A stretch of 64,000 nucleotides of DNA from Trichinella spiralis (Eukaryota; Nematoda; Enoplea; Trichinellida; Trichinellidae): positions 3,788,912 to 3,852,911 of the forward strand of contig CM012954.1 of NCBI GenBank assembly GCA_000181795.3. Reading direction: 5' to 3'. Each line of letters begins with the position of its first letter. Positions within the stretch are counted from its first letter, which is position 1. Position numbers and translations under genes: made by a program. Shown piece after piece: positions 45,852-58,861 of this stretch. A model generated the notes under the pieces. The model worked only from the letters and a program-made list of their open reading frames with translations, was not told the DNA's origin and did not search any database.

Positions 45852-46320
45852 TCATCGGTCAAATTTTAACGCTCGAATTAAATACCCCATTGGTATGTAA
45901 GTTTTTTCTTTTTCATTTGGTATATTTTTTTAATATTTAATTTCTTTTAAATTCATAGTTTTCAATTAAATGTTTAAAAATTTCTTTTCTTTAAAAGTTA
46001 GCTAAATGTACATATTTTGAATGCTACTTTCAAATATATAGTAGTGTATGTTTGTTTGATTATTTATTATTGCTATTAGGACCAAGGACATTTGTCGGCT
46101 GACCATTCGGACAATGATCTATTACCAAGCGTATCTACGTTGAGGACAACCGCAGGCTAAATAATAAACAAGTCTAAGAACTTCGGTCATTCAAATTATT
46201 TCAAGCTAACTTGCACATTTTTATCACTGAATTAAAAATATTATATTTTTATTATAATATACCAGTGCGTAAGTATGCAGATGTGTATTTTATTTTATAA
46301 TATCTGTGAAATATTTTTTT
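45852..46320 (-). other. SCAP 3' UTR and SCAP-RXR spacer
   Basis: Only about 470 bases separate the SCAP stop from the farthest candidate RXR first exon on the same strand. An AATAAA (- strand, 46294-46289) lies about 27 bases after the SCAP stop. The short distance is compatible with two separate promoters or with a nematode operon. Confidence 0.5.
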
Positions 46321-49300
46321 TTATAAATTCCGTGAATGTACTGTAGAAGATGATTGAATGGTTATGAATGATTTTATAATTGGAAAATCGACACGATAAA
46401 TCACATCTGATATGAAACACAAAAGTGCGTGCTCTCCAAGCCGTTGTAGATCGTGAATTCCATCCATTTGATTATCCAAATCTACTTGACGAAGCATCAT
46501 CTTTTTTTCTAAATCCCACAGTTGTATCGATTGTTTCTGATTGACTGCAATTAAACCATCATCCAGGACGACAATCTGAGGAGTATCCAAACAAAAAGGT
46601 ATAAATTTTTCTAGACTTTGCTTTATCTGACTAATCAATAGGCCGTCATACTTATCCCAGATCCAAATAATTTCAGACAGTGAATAGCCGACTAAAAATC
46701 TACCCGTCAGTGCTAACGCAATTTCAGCTGAACAGCCAACACAGTCACGCTGAATCCAAACGAGTCGACCAAGTTTGCACAAATTCCATGCACAGATAAC
46801 ACCATCCATGCAACAGCTGTATACAAACGTGTCCGTCAAACGATCAACTGCTACACTGATTACTGGTGAATTATGCCTGTGCATGCTAAATTCTACACAA
46901 CCGGTGTTTAAATCGCAAACTTTCAATGTTTGATCCATACTAGCAGTGACTAATAGCGAATTGCAAACTGTCACGCAAGTTATTGTCATTTTATGGAGTT
47001 GAACTGCTTTTATTTCAGTACACTGAATTCCATGTATGTTCAAAGATGAAATTGTTTTCAACTCCATAAAATGCAGTTTTCCATCTAGCAGTGCAAGAAT
47101 AAGTCGATTTCCTTGCAAAACAATTGCAGTTATTCCAACATTTGAAGGTGCAACTTGAGAAAGAATACATCCTGTTCGGTTTATGTCATACAGAGAACAA
47201 ACGCCATTAGAATAGCCCAAAGCTAGAAGACTATTTTGACCACAGATGCACCATATATCGGCTGATTTCATAAAGTTATCCCAGGGCGGTTGGATTTTAT
47301 CAATAGGCTTGACCCTAAGAAGTGGTCGATTTAGTGGATGTTCTATTTGTCCGGTTCTAGAATTCCAAATGGTTACGTGATTGTCCACTGAAACGGACAC
47401 TACCCGATCATTCATGGCCAGTACAGCTTTGTAGTCTACGTGTTGTTTTTGAAAAGCTTTTGGTAAGGATTCAACGAAACAATTGCTATCTGTTGTTTGT
47501 CGAGTGGGAATTTTCCACAGTGCTGGCGGACGCTTGCCGTTTTCCGCACGAACGCCGAAACAAACATAAATTATAAATATTGCAACGGTTAGGAAAATGG
47601 CGCAGGTCAGTATCAAAATGGCGGTCAGTTTCACTTCAAGCCATGAAATGCGATTGCCAAACTGTGGTTCACCGGCGGCCAGAATGTTGCCGTGTTTCAC
47701 ATTTTCAACGATTAATGGTTGAGCATCTCTAGCTTGACGCCTGACTGTTTGCACCAAGGAACGATTGACACGAGCTTGCAGTTCTACTGCGGGCAAAATG
47801 GTGACAAAACGTCTACTCACCGTTACTCCTTTCGATTCCAGAAGCTCAGCCCAACAGTGGAACAATTCCCAGTGAGGTTTTTCTTCTGGCAACTTTGTAG
47901 GCAAGCTTTCGCTTGGATTGAAGCATCGGTGTATACCGACGGCGAACCAAACAATCCAAACACTTATGGCTAGCATGAAAAAACGTTGGAAGTAGCGTGG
48001 TCGATTTCGACGAAGTAATTGTTCCAAGCAGTGTGGAATTGGGATTCGATGTAGAAAATCTACTCGACTGTTAGCATCAGCGTTGATGTTCACATTCGTA
48101 TCAGCATCCTTCAGACAATCATTTAGTGAATAATATTCTAAAGCAAAATGCAATAGTCATTGTTGGTAAGTTACCGTCATAATTGCTTTGAATGTAGGGA
48201 AGTATTTCCTGTAATAAAGAAGCTTTAAGCTATGATTTAAATAATTTCTAATATAAAAGAAAATATTTAAAATAACCTTGAAAAAAAGTGAGATCATTTT
48301 GAAAATTTTTTCCTTACCAAACAGTGCATTAAACGCAGCTGGAAGTAGGGACTTAAAAGCATGCTTAAACGGGCAACATACTGACGGGTAGTGATCATCA
48401 GGGTAATTTTGTATAGTATTCCTCTCACCGAACTGAGCTCGGCTTAATCGAAGTTTGTCGTTAGGCCCGAAACGAGCTAAATCAAAAGTAAGACAAGGTA
48501 CGTAGAAGAACAATTGCATGTAAAAATCAACTACAAAGCCCACAAGAGCTACTGTACAAAATTCGCTTATTTCAGGAACGTCACTGCAAAAACCGACTGC
48601 CAGTACACAAAAGCCGATTAGAAAATTTTTTGTAATCGACCATCCTTCGGATGCAAGGCCTCTGGCAAGTCGTATGTTTACTTCCAGGTGAACTGGAGTA
48701 CTAACAACTGATCGAGTGATGCACAGTGTATTCTCTACGCCAACTATTAAAGCTAGATAAGGAAACAGTTCCACCAGCCAGGTTCGACGAATCAGAGAAA
48801 AGTGACTACAAATGCCGGCTGCCATCAACAACGAGAAGGCTACTGTACATCCAGCTCCGAATGCCAATGCCCATTTGCTTTTTACCATTTCAATTTTTTG
48901 AGCACACACATACAGATATAGCAGCAAAATTATGTACGATATGAAAAGCAGCATGTAATCCATCCATGTTTTCTTAATTTTGTATTGAACATGGATCAAG
49001 TCTGCTGCAGATTCACCTGCATCTGGTGCACTGAATTGATTGCGCAGTTGAATTAAGAAATCAGTTGTGTTCTGATCGGCAATTATCGTCAGTGCATAGC
49101 TGGAAAGTCTGATCGAATTGGGTACTCCGTAAAGCAAATCAAATTTGCAGGATCGTGTTGTTTTTATTTGTTCAAGAAAATGCCTGTCCATGAAAAAAAG
49201 TCGACGATTATGACACCAAATGCCAGTTGGAGAAAGCACCAGCAATCCTGCAGCGCTCTGTTCATGGCAGGTTTCCTCCTCTTTCGATGAATTAGGCAAG

Positions 49301-49833
49301 AGTGCTTTTATTTGATCATCAAGTTCAAATGCCATACTGTAAAAGCCACGTACTACATCTGTCATATCTGCACCGTTGCTGTCATCATAGAGTCGAACAA
49401 CAATTTGCAAAATCTGGGCAACAGGATACTTTTGATAAAGCCATGTCAGTTCATCTGGTTGCGGTGAAGCTGGCCAGCCGTGAGTTTTTACCAAAACGCA
49501 AGGTGACGGGTAAAACCAACGAACACGACTTAGTGGATATGACAACAGCAAAGCCATGCTTAAGCTGGTTATCAACGTGGCAAATGGATGACTAGAACAG
49601 AAGCGACCATATTTGTAATATGCATGTGTAACTCGTCTTTCGAGTATTTGCCAACGTCTTCGGACCATAACGCCTTTCCGCTGCATTTCAACGCCACTTC
49701 TTTCATGAAACTGATAACAAACAGAACCTACAGATTGTTGTTTACCTGAAAACGAAGTGACAATCACGCTTTGATACTTCAAGTGATAGTAATTCATTGT
49801 TTCTCCACAGTTTTTCCGACTTCGATTATTCAT
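46321..49833 (-). CDS. scap: SREBP cleavage-activating protein (SCAP)
   Basis: Two large exons, 49833-48318 (TTTG/GTAAGG donor) and 48137-46321 (GCTTTAG acceptor), join in phase 1 for 1110 residues. An alternative with an extra 34-base exon near 48232-48199, fed by a donor at AAG/GTTATT, also keeps the frame. The start may instead be the ATG at 49686, which fits the family better (ERRVTHAYYKYG next to the first membrane helix). The sterol-sensing domain covers about residues 289-449: YLYVCAQKIEMVKSKWALAFG, FPYLALIVGVENTLCITRSVVSTPV, then VGFVVDF, whose Asp matches human D443. Two more helices lie near 556-576 and 674-696. WD40 repeats fill the C-terminus from about 734. SCAP holds SREBP in the ER and escorts it to the Golgi when sterols are low. 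Nematodes cannot make sterols, so here it probably reads dietary sterol or other lipids. Confidence 0.92.
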
Positions 49834-50896
49834 TCATCAAGGTCAGTAAACAACAATTTGACAAAGCCAACACGAATTTTAAAGTTCTTTGCTTTCAATT
49901 CCAGCATTAAAAATTAACGTCACCTCCTGATTACTAGAAGTAAACCCTGCTGTCAGATTAAAGCCGATCAAATTGTGCACCTTTTGCGCGTGTTGGAAAT
50001 TAAACCTTTCATCGAATGAATGTCTTTCAAATTGAACAATCGAGCATTACTCCAAATACTTCTGAAGAACAAAACTATTAAATTGCATTTATTGAGCATC
50101 AAATGTATGACTAGATAAGTTAATCAATTGAGATTACACTTTTGATTGAACCAAATGAAATTTCCATAAATTTACAAATTTCAGTTGGCATAATTTTTTG
50201 AATATTATTTTTTCAAAATAAACCAACAAAAACCAAATTTTGAAATAATAAGTGTTGCTTAACAAGCTGTCGCTCGGCAGTGCTAATGCGAACGAAACTG
50301 TACTGTGTCGTTTATGATGCATTCAAAAATTAAAGCATCTATCTATCCATATTTTGGGCATACGTGCAACCAAGCACAAGGCAGCAAATGCACGGACCAT
50401 TGAAAATTCATAAATTCTTGCTGAAATATTAAATATTAGGCTATTTACTGTTCAGCTGCATAGCATTCAGTTAAAATAATGATTATTTACTGCAAAATGA
50501 TTTAAAAGTAAGAAACGTTTAATTTGTTATCCATGTATATATTAATTGATTTGTATGCCTTCACTTCTTAATATTATAATAAAATGCTGCAATAAATTAA
50601 GAAAATAACTTTCTATTGAAGATTTGAGCTTCAAAATTATTGAAAATTGCATTTTAAGTGATTTCAATTTAAGCAAATAAATATATTTGTAATGATGTTT
50701 TTGTTCTTGAAAATCATTTATACTGTTACAAAAGACGAGGTATGTGAATGAATGAATGAATGAATGATTTTGCTGTTTGTTTGATTTACGAGTTTGTGCA
50801 ACTATCAGGTCTGTCTATACTGATGTAAATAATAATGGATGGTTTGTGGTGAAAAGTTTTGTTGCGCAATAAAAGAAACTGTACAACGTAAGTGAT
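49834..50896. promoter_or_regulatory. Divergent promoter interval between SCAP and EXOC4
   Basis: About 1.06 kb between two starts that face away from each other, so it must hold both promoters. A GAAT repeat (50749-50766) is the only simple repeat. I see no clear TATA box at useful distance from either ATG. Confidence 0.5.
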
Positions 50897-53800
50897 ATGG
50901 ACGGTTATCATCCTGAACGCCCGCCGAGACGAGCTGTTGTTAATCAGCCGCAGAAATATCAGCCTCTTCATTCTGTACAATAAAAGCATTTAAAAAAAAT
51001 CCAAATTATCATTATTACTATTTGTCTCGTGTTGTAGGCTGGCTTATTGGTCGATGTGGTTAGAACGCTCACAACTAGGTGTGTAGATTTTTTTTCGCAT
51101 TCTTCAATTTGATGGTCTTATTGCTTGTTCATTTGCTTGAAATTGCTACTATAGTTGACATGTCTCGGTGATTTATTGTATTTTTGTTTTGCAATAGTCC
51201 ATCGCAAGCGCAAAAGGAACTTCAAAAAGAAAAACTCGAGAAAGATTACGCCTCCACTTCGGAATCAATCAACCGTTTAATTGACGGTATTTGAAGTTGA
51301 TTTTGGTTTAAATTGTACAAAGTTAAACATGTTTTTCTGTTATAATAGTCAAATGAAACAGTTGTTTATTGTTCCTATAAATTTGTTTCCTTTTTTTAAT
51401 GCAGAACATCATGATGATTTGACTTTGGTGTTGCAATCATTTCGACGTCTCAGCACAAACGTTAAAAGTAAAACCATATCCAGTGTTGATGAAAAATGGT
51501 GAAGATGACAAGTCTTTTTTTTTCTTTTTATTCAGCTGCACGAGAACGAATTAGAATGGTGAAAAATAATTTGTCATCGTGTCAAATGTTGCTGAGGTGC
51601 AAGCGTGACGAGTTGAAAAAGCTTTGGCTCGAATCGGCCGAACACAAATACGTTGTGAAATTACTTGAGCAACTGTAAATATTTTTGCAGTATTTTTATT
51701 ATTGTATATTCAAAAAACTTCATATAATGTTTTATATTATCTTTCAGCGAGACTGTAAAATCATCGTACAGTGAAATGGTGGAATTTATGGAAAACAAGA
51801 ACTATTTGCATGCCGCGGAACTTCTTACAGTATCTCGTGAGTTTATTTTTCACTTTTGTAATTTGTAATTGATTTCTTTGTCGATCAACAGAAGCATTAA
51901 TTAATTAATTAGTTGTTTCTGACTTGACCGAGATGCGAATTTGTAGATGTGATTATTGTGAATTGCAAATGCAAGTGTGTATGTAATTTTTGTAGAAATG
52001 ACATTGGATGGCAATTTGAAAGAAATGGAAAGTTTGAAAGATTTGCGTTGCATGTTCGACGAATGCAGGCGTGCTTTGTTTGAAAAAATTATTTCCGAAA
52101 TTAGTGAACAACTTTACAATAAGCCAGCGTTGGATGTACTGAACCAAGTGGGCCGAGCTGTTGCTGGTGGTGGTGGTAGTGGTGCTTTTGGTGGTGAATT
52201 GTCCAAAGTGAACGACTTGCCATTGGGTAATACGACGATCGATTACGCGTCCATTGTCAACCAGATACCGGTGCTCAGTGACAACGGCTGTTCGTTGGAA
52301 GATCTGAAAGACGAGCATCGCTTCAACAAGCCGGTGCAGCGTTTGGCTACTTTGGTCGATGCACTCGGCTGGCTTGATCAGTTGCAAAAAGCTGCTGGAA
52401 TAATCGAAAGCCAAATGGACGACCGCCTGTGGACGGTGCTCGTCAACGGTACCACCAAATTCATCCGCGACCATTTGCACGGTTCGGCTAGCGCCACCGG
52501 CGACTGTAGATCGTTGGCAGAATTGATGCGCTTGTTGTTTGTCCAATTTCGCGCTACCGCTTCCATATTCCAAGTGCTGGTCAAGCAGATGGAACGTGTC
52601 CACCAGTACAGGGGTCGATTGTTGGACGATCACTTCGACGTGCCTTTGATTTGGGATCGAATTCAAGCGACAATGGAACGTCTGCTGGATCTGTACTTGC
52701 TAGATACCGATGTCAGTGGTGGTGGCAATGGCGGTGGACCGGGGCGGCGGCAACGGTGCCCGCGCGACGGGGCCGTTGCCATTGCCGTCGGCCCGCCCGA
52801 GTTGACGGAATCGGCGGAGATGAGCGTCTATTTCGCACGCAAGCCGACCACAGACCGTAGTACTGCTTGGCCGGCCCGTGGTCGTCGTCTGTTCAAGTTC
52901 GACTCGACCGCGTTCGCCCAGGCTTACCGCGACGAGCAGCTAGCGGCCGGCCGGGAGGGCGGTGCCTTGACCGACCGGCCCGGTGAAACGCACACTTTGT
53001 GCCCGGCTGGCTTGGAAAATGCCAAGGCGGTCATTTTTCGGCTGACGTCCAAATTCATCGCCGAGGTCGAAAGGCACTTCAACCGGGGCGGCTGTTCCCA
53101 CGCCGGTGGCCCGGCCGCTCGTTGCCGGCTTCGCATCCACTTCGACAACTACGTGCGCCGGATGTTGTTGCCCACTCTGAGCGCCCGGCTGTCGGACAAG
53201 GTGCGAACAGTGCTTCTCGACCGTGAGGACGCTTGGAGCCGTTCCGACCAGAACGCCGACGCCAAGTTCCAACTGCCGCCGTCGGCGGTTCCATTGCTGG
53301 TCAGCTCGTTGAAGACCCTGCACGCCTGCCGCGACGTGGAGACGGCCCTGCTGGCCGCGCCGGCGTTTTGTCGCGAATTTTTCCAACTCTGGCTCCAAGC
53401 CGTCCAACTGTACCGACAGGCCGCCGCCAGACAGTACGATCGGTTGACTTGCGCGACCGAACCAACTGCGCCAAAGCGAACCCACCCAAGAACCACCCAA
53501 CCGGCCCAAGAAGCCGCCAACAGCGACAGACGACCGGGAAAAATCAGCTCCGCTTGGGCAATTGACGGCGACATCGGTCGTCTGTTGAAATCCCTACCCA
53601 ACTGGCAGCAATTGACTTCCCCGTCAGCAGCAGTTGACCAGTCGTCATGTTCGTCGGCCGTTGACCACAGCCCGTCGGCCGGCGACACGGCCGGATCCTC
53701 TTCTTCTTGTTACAGCGAACCTGCCGACGATCGTTCACGTCACGCCCGAGAGTCGGATATTTTGATCAGCAATCTTGGCACTCAAGCCAGAATTGAGCAC

Positions 53801-54834
53801 AACGAGCTCATACCGTTTGAACATCGGTTCGTTGTTCATATGACGATGTCGTTCTCCTCTCATGCAGAATATGCTGTAATTTTTTTGATTGGTTTTCAGC
53901 AAATTCCAACTCATGGCCTGTTATCAAGAGTCGGTCGAATATTTTGCCAAGATCACTAAAGCTGCGGTAACGTCGTTGCCGCAGTCGGTGCGGACAAAGT
54001 TGAAAATTTTGCCGGACGCCGGCGTTGATGACCACCACCAGCAGGGCATTGTCGACGATCGTCCAAACGATGCTCAAGCTGAACCGTCAGAACCGTCCAC
54101 AGAACTGTTGTCGTCGTCACTTTATGGCAACTTTATGCAGTGTCTGCAAAGCGTTGACCAGCTGGCCGCCAACTGTTTGCTGATGCTTCACCTCGAAGTT
54201 CGTGTTCATTGCTTCTATCATTTGCTGCCACTGTTTCAGCTAACCGCTTTTGTCGGATCGAATCAACAAATTGACCAACAAGTACGTAATTAGACGACGA
54301 CAACCAAAAATCAGTATTCTTAAAACGACTACTGTTTCGTTCGTCTAATTACAGGTAATCCATTTGAACAAAGATTTAATGCAGATGCACGATGCTCTTT
54401 CGGGATTCTTTCAACCATACAAATTGAAATATATATTCGAAGGATTGGGTCATTTGATTGCAGCAATATTCATATCCGCGTGTCAGAATATTTCTCGAAT
54501 CAACGATGCAGGCAAAAAAAGAATCTGCCGGGATATTTATACAATACAACAATGTTTGTCAAATTTGACCGGAGAACGTGAAGCCGATTTGGATCAGGCG
54601 AGAAAATTCTATCAACTCCTTTACAAATCACCGGACGATATTTTAAATTCAGTCGTCGAAAATGGACCTGAATTCACTTTACAGCAGTACAGTAATTTAC
54701 TTGCGCTCGCTGTTCGATCGCACGCCAATTTGAGCAGCGAACCGGGTGCTTTGGAACAGCGCTTGACTCGTTTGAAAAATCTAACCAACGAAATGCGCAA
54801 TTTGGAAAAAAACAAGAGCTCAACTCAAGAATGA
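50897..54834 (+). CDS. exoc4: Exocyst complex component 4 (Sec8)
   Basis: Nine exons: 50897-50974, 51038-51078, 51198-51286, 51405-51467, 51536-51674, 51748-51836, 51996-about 53826, 53900-54281 and 54355-54834, for about 1063 residues (human about 974). Family landmarks occur in order: GLLVDVVRTLTTS, a coiled-coil region with KNNLSSCQMLLRCKRDELKK, FARKPTTDRS...LFKFDS, SSAWAIDGDIGRLLKSLPNW, LMLHLEVRVHCFYHLLPL, KYIFEGLGHLI and READLDQARKFYQLLY. Sec8 is a rod-like subunit of the octameric exocyst, which tethers secretory vesicles to the plasma membrane. The donor of intron 7 is not settled: CG/GTTCGT after 53826 is used here, while other phase-2 choices (after 53817 or near 53846) also work. 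Exon 7 is strikingly GC-rich and contains Gly-rich and Arg-rich insertions absent from human Sec8. Confidence 0.93.
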
Positions 54835-54974
54835 ACAACATGCTCAATAATAACATATTATTATATTAAATATGAAAATGACTTTTTTTAATTACAATTA
54901 ATTCAAAAATTACTTTAATAATAGAAAGAAAACAATCACGTCACCATTAATTAAATAAATTAATCACAAGTGGG

Positions 54975-55275
54975 TTAAGATGCACTGCTGTTCGTGGCCT
55001 CTGCCAAAAGTTCCGGAGGCTTTGATGATTTCGGATGCTTATTTTCGAAATGCTGCCCGTAAGTTTTCAAATCCGGCATTTGCGACTGCAATTGTTCAAT
55101 TTTTAAATCATCAAACTACTGTTCACCGAGTGTCACCTACCCGGCAGACAACGCACTGATAAATCAAACCTTTCTGAGCTGCCTTTTTATGATCCACTGC
55201 AGAACCCTTTTTTGCCTCTTGCTGTTTCTTCAAGTTTCTTTGCTGAGATTGCAATTTCTGTTGTCCACGAGCCAT
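54975..55275 (-). CDS. znf706: ZNF706-like small zinc finger protein
   Basis: Two exons, 55275-55141 and 55085-54975, join in phase 0 and encode 81 residues, close to the 76 of human ZNF706. The N-terminus MARGQQKLQSQQRNLKKQQEA is the basic ZNF706/4F5-type segment. The junction completes one C2H2 finger: CVVC, then SQMPDLKTYGQHFENKHP with the two His. The C-terminus PPELLAEA matches the family. In vertebrates ZNF706 is a small nuclear or cytoplasmic protein linked to exit from pluripotency; its role in worms is unknown. The intron is only 55 bases. It converges on EXOC4, and an AATAAA for that gene (54954-54959, +) lies 15 bases from this stop, so the 3' UTRs probably overlap. Confidence 0.95.
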
Positions 55276-57707
55276 TTGCCTTAAATCAAATTTGACAATA
55301 ATTAAAAATATTTCACTATGAAACGACTTTCCACACTGATACAATAATTTCTATTTTCATAAAGAAACAATCAATTTAAGCAACACCAAAACAACAACTC
55401 ATTTTCACTTGCTGGCAATACGGTAACTTTAATGATTGTCAAGCTTAAATATTTCAATAAATTCGAAGATGACGAATTTTATTATTGATTTCAAACTTTC
55501 AAACAGTCATATCTATTTAACTGTGAAATTATTTATTTATTTATTTTTGACGAATTATTGTATTACCGAATTTTGAGAAATAAGATCGCTGAAGTAAATA
55601 TGTAAACATCTACAATCAGACAAGCGATCACCGCCGAGAGAATTCACACGCTTATTGTGCAATCGGATTGATCAATTCTGATTTCTGGTTCTGCCATCGA
55701 AGCTGCGCATGTCACACCATCTATCGTCACTCTTTTGACTGGTCTCTGTTTTCCTGTATGGCAGTCTGTTGTTTTAAGAAATTTAAATTATTTTTTGCTT
55801 TGCTGAGATACTGATAAGCGCTAATCGTGTTCCACGCACTTTCATCAATTTTCGAAACATGTTTTCACCAAATGATAATTATTATATTATCTTAAATAAA
55901 TAACTTTATAATATGATACGGCAAATTGTGGTGATATGTGTTAGTGACCGTTTGTTTTGTTCTCAGTGTGTTTTTCACTGTACAGCCAAGTTAAAATGAA
56001 ATTGTTTGGTTTTTTACTCTTTTCATCGTAATTACTGTAAAATTACAGGAGATTATATATTGACAGGCAGGTTTAATTTATATTTTTTTTACTTGATCGT
56101 TTTGTTGTTGTACAGTAGTTACTGTAATGCAAGGTAGTAAGGCAGAAATTGTAAAGTGTATTGCCGTGAGCAATGTTATTTCATAAAATCTATACGCTAT
56201 TACGAATTGGAAACTAGATTATTCAACCTAAGGCAAAGTAGTTTTCTATTTGCATAATTTACTATTCACTCAGTTACTAATTTTCATTTTCATAGCTAGT
56301 TATTCAGCGTATCGTCATGACGGCACGTGCTGAATTCCAGTTCTCTCCTTCAATTGTCATCTATAATTGAAAGGTATGCTATATTATATTGCCTGTGATA
56401 TCCATCTGTGCTTTTATAGCATGGGAAATTTGCTTGCTATTTTTATGAATATACTAATATGCTGGTTGGAATTTGTCGATTGCCGTTTCGTTTTATTTTA
56501 CACGTTTTGATGCATTTTTGCATATCCACAATCTGTGGTCAACTGTATAAAACAAGCAACTAACAATCTGAATAAATAGCTAAAAAAATTCAGTATATTA
56601 TTTTTATATATTCGTTTTAGACTTACTGTGTGCGGCAAGTGAATAATGACGTTTCAAATGGAAAACTAAACGCTTCCGTAAAAGTTTTTTGTTTTCATTT
56701 ATTGAAAACCACATAATTGAATAAAGTAACTCGTGCAGAATGTGGACCTCAACGATGAAGTATTTTCGGTAAGTTAAATTTTTTCAAATTTGAATTTTGA
56801 ATTGTTTAAAAACATAGCTGCTAATAGATGTTGATTCTCAAGATTAGTGAAATTTACAGCATATGTAGTGCGTAAAATTTGCTGAAATTTGACGTCTTAA
56901 GTAACGAACGTTTTAGATGTTCATTAATTAGAGTAGTGTATTTTCAAGTTATATTGTATTTCATTCATTTCATGTATTTTCAGGTTGTTTTGATATTTGA
57001 AGTTAAATAGAATTTTTTATTTCGCAATGCTGAGTTCAGGTGGAGAATCATTTTTCAATAACGTTTAATTTAGCAATCAAATCATGTATTTTCAAGTTGT
57101 TTTGATATTTGAAGTTAAATAGAATTTATTTCGCAATGCTGAGTTCAGGTGGAGAATCATTTTTCAAGAACAGTTTATTTAGCAAACAGTTTTAGTAGAA
57201 TATAGTTTGGTTGAATAGCACTATCTGCAAGTTGTTTTATTTGCTTTATTTCAGAATTTTATATGCATATGTCCAGTGCTTTGGATTTGATTCAAAAGCA
57301 GTTAGTTTCTTTGAGTAAAATTAATATAGTGCGTCAAAATAAGAGCATAATAAATCTATAATCATTTAATAAAATTCTTCATTACATTTATGCCATTCGG
57401 CTATTACTGACGGAAAATTAGGTTGTTTTACCAGAAGCAAAGTAGTTTAATATTTATATAATTGACTTTTCAGCATATTTCATTTTATGGTCATTTAGTC
57501 TATAATCATAGCGGTATTCAACTGCATCCGTTTTTGAAAGATGAGATGCGTTTCTCCTATAATTTGCTTGCTGTTGGTGCATGCATGCATGACACCAAAT
57601 ATGCTGGTTTAAAATGAATGGGCTTTACTGTTATTAGCATTTTCATTAGTAATGTCATTATATTTTAGATGCTGTCGTTTTATCGTACTCGTTAAAGGAT
57701 AACAACA
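55276..57707. other. Intergenic interval with one duplicated block
   Basis: AT-rich DNA without a supported gene apart from the leader of the zinc finger gene. It contains an approximate 112-base tandem duplication at 56971-57188. Confidence 0.5.
56971..57188. repeat. Direct tandem duplication, about 112 bp per copy
   Basis: Copy 1 begins with CATGTATTTTCAGG at 56971 and copy 2 with CATGTATTTTCAAG at about 57083. Both run through a shared GCAATGCTGAGTTCAGGTGG segment and end with TTTAGCAA. They differ by a few substitutions and a 4-base deletion, so the event is fairly recent. Confidence 0.85.
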
Positions 57708-58861
57708 ATGGTTGAAGTTTTGAACATTGGTAAGTTTGTATTGGAAAGTTTTACAGCATGCAATGGGATGTAACAAGGCAACGTGAATTAACAGAATTGC
57801 ATGTAAATAATTTCCAATAAATATCTTCCAGCTATTACTGCTTCAAATTTGGAAAGAAGAAACGATTGAAAACAAGATCAGAATTCCTAAACAGAATTTC
57901 AAAATCATATCCATATACATACCATGAAAGAGAATGTAAGAATTACAATTGATATTCTGTATTATACGGCACATTATGTACGCGTTATATTAATTTGTAA
58001 AGCTGGCTTCAAATTCGAATCTTGTATTACATGGGGACGAAGTGCTGTGGAGCTGTTGCATTTTCCAATATTACTGACAAGATCATTATGCGATGCAAGC
58101 CTCCCGTTTTGAAGATAAGGTAATAAGCGTGAATTTTTCATGTTTTTACTGTGCATATTCTGTTATTACACATTATATGCATGTTTTGCTTTCATCATGG
58201 TACATAAAAAATTACATTTTTTAAATCCATATATTAACAACATTCAATGTTTAGGAAATTGAACCACTTCAAGGATGCAGTTTATTCAAAATGATACCAT
58301 AATTATGAGAAGAAAGAAGAGTGAACCTGTCGAAATTGTCTGTCGTCTTATGAAACGTTATGAAACTTCTACTTATGGATTATGAAGCCTCTCCTAGAGC
58401 CTGAAACGCTGGAGCATTATTCCTCAATCTATTGGTTTCATCTCAACATGCGAGATTTTTCAAAACTTTAAAAGTGAAGCAGCGACAGGTTGCTTCTCAA
58501 TGTAAGAAGAATGGCAATTCCATAACCGCTGAGGCCTTAATATGCCTGTAGCATCCATCATGCAGAAAGCCGCGGGTTGGTGAGCTGCAGCGCCAACTTC
58601 ATGTCAACGAGATTTGTTATTTCCAACCCCAATATTGCAGGTCCAATGGAAGATGTGCATCGTACAGATAAAGCCCCAAAAGAACCAACGCAGTCAATAG
58701 AAGGATTTGAGCATCAAAAGAGTGTTGCAAGCATTTCTAGAGATTGCACGTATGTTGCATGGTTGCATGCATGGTTGCATGCTTCATGGTTGCAGTTTTA
58801 TCAAAACGATACGATTATGCAAAGAAAACAGAAGAAGGAAGCTGTCCAAATTGCGCAGTAG
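57708..58861 (+). CDS. Hypothetical short protein from the right-end repeat family
   Basis: A 22-base first exon (57708-57729, MVEVLNI) ends in phase 1 at GTAAGT. It fits an acceptor ATTGCAG before 58641, where the frame continues GPMEDVHRTDKAPKEPTQ to a TAG at 58859-58861, about 80 residues in all. The segment QFYQNDTIMQRKQKKEAVQIAQ-stop is paralleled in the same frame by a decayed copy upstream (58255-58380: QFIQNDTIIMRRKKSEPVEIV) and by one downstream (YQKEVQTREEAAQIAQ-stop), so this frame was probably once coding. A small nested repeat (GTTGCATG units, 58752-58796) gives WLHAWLHASWL. I recognise no family. It could be a pseudogene or a non-coding transcript. Confidence 0.35.

Noticed and set aside
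51953-52666. 237-codon - strand frame
   Set aside because: Antisense to exon 7 of EXOC4; its length is explained by that exon's composition and codon structure.
52924-53738. Several further frames inside EXOC4 in other frames
   Set aside because: All fall in the GC-rich core, where stop codons are rare; only the Sec8 frame matches a family.
57990-58030. TTCAAATTCGAATCTTG, reminiscent of a tRNA T-arm
   Set aside because: No matching A box, acceptor stem or anticodon arm at the right spacing on either strand.
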